NCBI RefSeq assembly: GCF_001570905.1
Contig: NZ_BCSO01000010.1
Location: 22,868 to 86,867, forward strand
Reading direction: 5' to 3'
Origin: [Zimmermannella] alba NBRC 15616
GTDB lineage: Bacteria > Actinomycetota > Actinomycetes > Actinomycetales > Microbacteriaceae
Length of the DNA: 64,000 bases
Position 1 is the stretch's first letter. Each line of letters begins with the position of its first letter. Positions 62,042 through 64,000 of this stretch are shown piece by piece. The position numbers were made by a program, and so were the translations under genes. The notes beneath the pieces were generated by a model. That model was not told where the DNA came from. It searched no databases and saw only the letters and a list, made by a program, of their open reading frames with translations.

Positions 62042-62072
62042 GGAAGGCCGCAGCACGAGCTGCCTCCCACCC

Positions 62073-62103
62073 GTAGCCCCGTCCAGCTCTTGGGCGGGGC
62101 TAC
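62073..62103 (+). terminator. Hairpin terminator after the first surface protein
   Basis: GTAGCCCCG/CGGGGCTAC stem around TCCAGCTCTTGGG, 31 bp past the stop; T-run weak. Confidence 0.6.
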
Positions 62104-62305
62104 GGCCGTTCTTGTGGGCGTTCTGGTCGAGGTGCTCGGGGAGGCCTCTCGGCGTGTCGCAAAATTCGATTAAAGATTTTTTCGGGGCGTGTCGTGTCGG
62201 CTGTGTCTCGTGTTTCGGGTGTAGCGGATGTGACGAACGTTACGTACGATGCGCATGAATACGCGGGAGTTGGCCGTTTCGCCTGCGTCTCGACGGTCGG
62301 AAGAT

Positions 62306-62326
62306 GCAAATGTGCTGGACATTTGC
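62306..62326. promoter_or_regulatory. Inverted repeat upstream of the second surface protein
   Basis: GCAAATGT-GCTGG-ACATTTGC, an 8 bp palindrome 74 bp before the start codon, in a 295 bp gap of locally low GC. A regulator site is possible. Confidence 0.4.
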
Positions 62327-62399
62327 GCGCCACTCCCGCGCGGTGCTTGACCTTCATGGTGCATAGACACAGAATGCGCCCCGCTGTTAGCGTGCTGCC

Positions 62400-63626
62400 A
62401 TGATCTCGGACACCTTCTCCTCGACCACGACTCGCACGCGCGTGACCGCACTCACGCTCGCCTTCGGCGTCGTGGCTGGTGGCGTCGCCCTCGCGGCCGC
62501 CCCGAGCTTCGCAAACCCGGATGCGGCCATTGAACAGAGCTCGCCCGTCACGCTGACGGCGAGCGCCGACACGATCACCCCGAAGGATGCCCTCACCGTC
62601 ACCGGTGCTGGCTTCACGCCCGGCGCCATGGTGTACGTCCAGGTCACCGACCCGAACGGCGTCCCGAACTTCGCCTACGACTCCGAGGCCCTCACCGCTG
62701 ACGACGCAGGTGTCGTCACTGCGACCATCGATGCCCCGAGCACCGGTTGGGATGAAGGCACCTACGAATTTGGTCTCTTCGAATCCGACTCGATGAAGGC
62801 TGCCCTGCCCATCACGGTGGATGCTGCGGCAACGGCCACCCCGACCGCAACGCCCACGGAAACCGCAACTGCGTCGCCGACGGAGACTGCGGTCGCCACC
62901 CCGACCGAGGCGGCTACGGCAACTCCGAGCGAGACACCGACGGCCACGCCGACTGAGGAAGCCACGGCAACGCCGACTGCGGAAGCGACTCCTGAAGTTG
63001 CTGTGCCGGTCGAGACAACCTCGCCCGCCCTCCCGACCGAGCCGGCAGTTCCGGCAGCCTCGGCAACCTCGGAGGCAACCCAGGCTGTTCCGACCGAGAT
63101 TGCTCCCGCTGAGCAACCCTGGGCGCACGCGCTCAAGGAGAAGCTCACTGCCGCCGAAGCGCAGGCTGACGGTGTCTCGTACGAGCTCGGCAACTTCGCC
63201 CCCGGCCAGGAGCTCGAACTCGTGCTCACCCTGCCCGACGGCTCCGCCGCACACTTCGAGTCGAGCGACGCGATCATCCCGGACGCTGAGGGGGGCTACG
63301 CCGGCACGATCAGCAACACTGGCGAGTGGCAGCCGGGCGAATACCTCGTCCAGGTGCAGGCCAAACCCGAGCAGAGCGCAGCCGGTAACATCGTCGCCGC
63401 AGCAGCCGCAACTGAGCGCCAGCACGCCACCTTCACCTTTGTGATCGACGGTGCCGCCGCTGCAGATGCTGGCCAGGCTCCGGCATCCCAGCAGTCCGAA
63501 CCCAACAACCTCGTTGGCACCGGTGCCGAGCCCTTCGGTCCGGCCGGTCTCGCACTCGTCACGCTTGTCGCGGGGGCAGGCATCTTCGCCCTCACGCGTC
63601 GCGCCGAAAGCCGCCGCAGCGAGTAA
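62400..63626 (+). CDS. Sortase-anchored surface protein (LVGTG motif) with Thr/Pro stalk
   Basis: A 408-residue exported protein: signal peptide (cleavage near residue 38), one beta domain (TLTASADTITPKDALTVTGA), a long stalk of TxTPTE-type repeats (residues 142-230), a second beta domain, and LVGTG (371-375) then a helix and RRAESRR. The tail AEPFGPAGLALVTLVAGAG is nearly the same as in the upstream protein (ADAFGPAGLALMTLIAGAG), and both signal peptides share TLAFGVVAGGVALA-type sequence, so they are paralogues. The stalk is probably glycosylated or wall-spanning. Confidence 0.85.
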   Translation: MISDTFSSTTTRTRVTALTLAFGVVAGGVALAAAPSFANPDAAIEQSSPVTLTASADTITPKDALTVTGAGFTPGAMVYVQVTDPNGVPNFAYDSEALTADDAGVVTATIDAPSTGWDEGTYEFGLFESDSMKAALPITVDAAATATPTATPTETATASPTETAVATPTEAATATPSETPTATPTEEATATPTAEATPEVAVPVETTSPALPTEPAVPAASATSEATQAVPTEIAPAEQPWAHALKEKLTAAEAQADGVSYELGNFAPGQELELVLTLPDGSAAHFESSDAIIPDAEGGYAGTISNTGEWQPGEYLVQVQAKPEQSAAGNIVAAAAATERQHATFTFVIDGAAAADAGQAPASQQSEPNNLVGTGAEPFGPAGLALVTLVAGAGIFALTRRAESRRSE

Positions 63627-63663
63627 GGAGCGACACAGCATCCACGCGGTGACTCAGTCGTGA

Positions 63664-63702
63664 GATCAGGCCAGAACCGGATTCGCGGATTCTGGCCTGA
63701 TC
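63664..63702. repeat. Intergenic palindrome, family B (GATCAGGCCAGAA arms)
   Basis: Perfect 13 bp arms GATCAGGCCAGAA and TTCTGGCCTGATC around CCGGATTCGCGGA, between the surface protein and tRNA-Ser. Confidence 0.8.
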
Positions 63703-63743
63703 CGGTTAGGATGGTCGCTGGTCTGTGTCGCGACACAGGCGCT

Positions 63744-63828
63744 GGAGGATTCGCCTAGTGGCCTATGGCGCACGCTTGGAAAGCGTGTTGGGTGCAAGCC
63801 CTCAGGGGTTCGAATCCCCTATCCTCCG
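63744..63828 (+). tRNA. tRNA-Ser(GGA)
   Basis: Acceptor GGAGGAT pairs with ATCCTCC; anticodon loop GCACGC-TTGGAAA-GCGTGT gives GGA; long variable arm; T arm AGGGGTTCGAATCCCCT. No CCA encoded. Confidence 0.95.
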
Positions 63829-64000
63829 CGGTCGAGGGCCCCGAAAGGGGCCCTCTTCGTTTTGTAGATGGTTGCGTGAGGCTGGGGCACGGAACGCTGG
63901 CGCGTTCCGGGGGTTCGAATCCCCTATCCTCCGCGGTCGAGGGCCCCGAAAGGGGCCCTCTTCGTTTTGTAGATGGTTGCGTGAGGCTGGGGCGCGGAAA
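63805..64000 (+). repeat. Tandem duplication of the tRNA-Ser 3' end and terminator
   Basis: The sequence from GGGGTTCGAATCCCC of the T arm through the terminator and the following 40 bp (63805-63894) recurs from 63910 to the right edge with one mismatch and a 105 bp period. The second copy holds only the last 25 bases of the tRNA. It looks like an attachment-site duplication or a slipped duplication. Confidence 0.85.
63834..63863 (+). terminator. Intrinsic terminator after tRNA-Ser
   Basis: Stem GAGGGCCCC/GGGGCCCTC with a GAAA loop, then TTCGTTTT. A second copy is at about 63939-63968 within the duplication. Confidence 0.85.

Overview
The window is high-GC DNA with dense actinobacterial gene order: a menaquinone cluster, class-specific SecE/NusG/ribosomal protein order, a MaoC-MaoC-murB run, LAxTG-type cell-wall anchors, and frequent GTG starts with 1-8 bp ATGA/GTGA overlaps. 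I infer a Micrococcales organism, most likely Microbacteriaceae. A pyruvate formate-lyase beside menaquinone and cytochrome c maturation genes suggests a facultative anaerobe. The species cannot be named from the sequence alone.

Layout. 1-2.0 kb: archaeal-type AspRS and a DUF1345 membrane protein (minus). 2.0-6.8 kb: a tightly overlapping operon of a histidine phosphatase and the cytochrome c maturation set (TlpA/ResA, CcdA, ResB, CcsB). 7-22.8 kb: menaquinone genes menC, menB, menE, menA, menD, menF, menG plus a long-chain polyprenyl diphosphate synthase and a ferredoxin-NADP reductase. They are interrupted by small membrane proteins, PPK2 and a TetR/EamA pair that shares tandem operators. 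23-30.2 kb: a DUF1023 hydrolase with a small partner, cardiolipin synthase, YajQ, tRNA-Tyr, an inositol monophosphatase-family enzyme, an M23 peptidase, tRNA-Thr and tRNA-Met. 30.2-31.4 kb: gene-poor, with a surface-protein remnant. 31.4-34.9 kb: a split pyruvate formate-lyase (catalytic chain, separate glycyl-radical chain) and its activase. 35-40.6 kb: GH20 hexosaminidase, a zinc-free L36, a CobW-like protein without a P-loop, two MaoC proteins and MurB. 40.8-48.3 kb: glutamine amidotransferase, two-component system, ABC-2 exporter, a Pro/Gly-rich membrane protein and an aminotransferase. 48.5-52.6 kb: PaiB-like protein and a PLD/helicase/DUF3427 protein with a Nudix enzyme. 52.7-60.6 kb: tRNA-Trp, secE, nusG, rplK, rplA, three minus-strand genes, then rplJ and rplL behind a leader terminator. 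60.8-64 kb: two sortase-type surface proteins and tRNA-Ser with a duplicated 3' end.

The genes mostly serve respiration: menaquinone plus the reductive and haem-ligation steps that mature c-type cytochromes. PFL gives an oxygen-free route from pyruvate. Translation and secretion genes form the right-hand backbone.

Two intergenic repeat families run through the whole window. One has conserved half elements related to GAGCTGATCGAGTAG and CACTCGACCACCTCA. The other is a set of 50-80 bp palindromes with the same architecture but different arm sequences, sometimes nested between the halves of the first family. The split PFL, the palindrome family, the helicase/Nudix pair and the zinc-sparing pair are the observations I rate highest.
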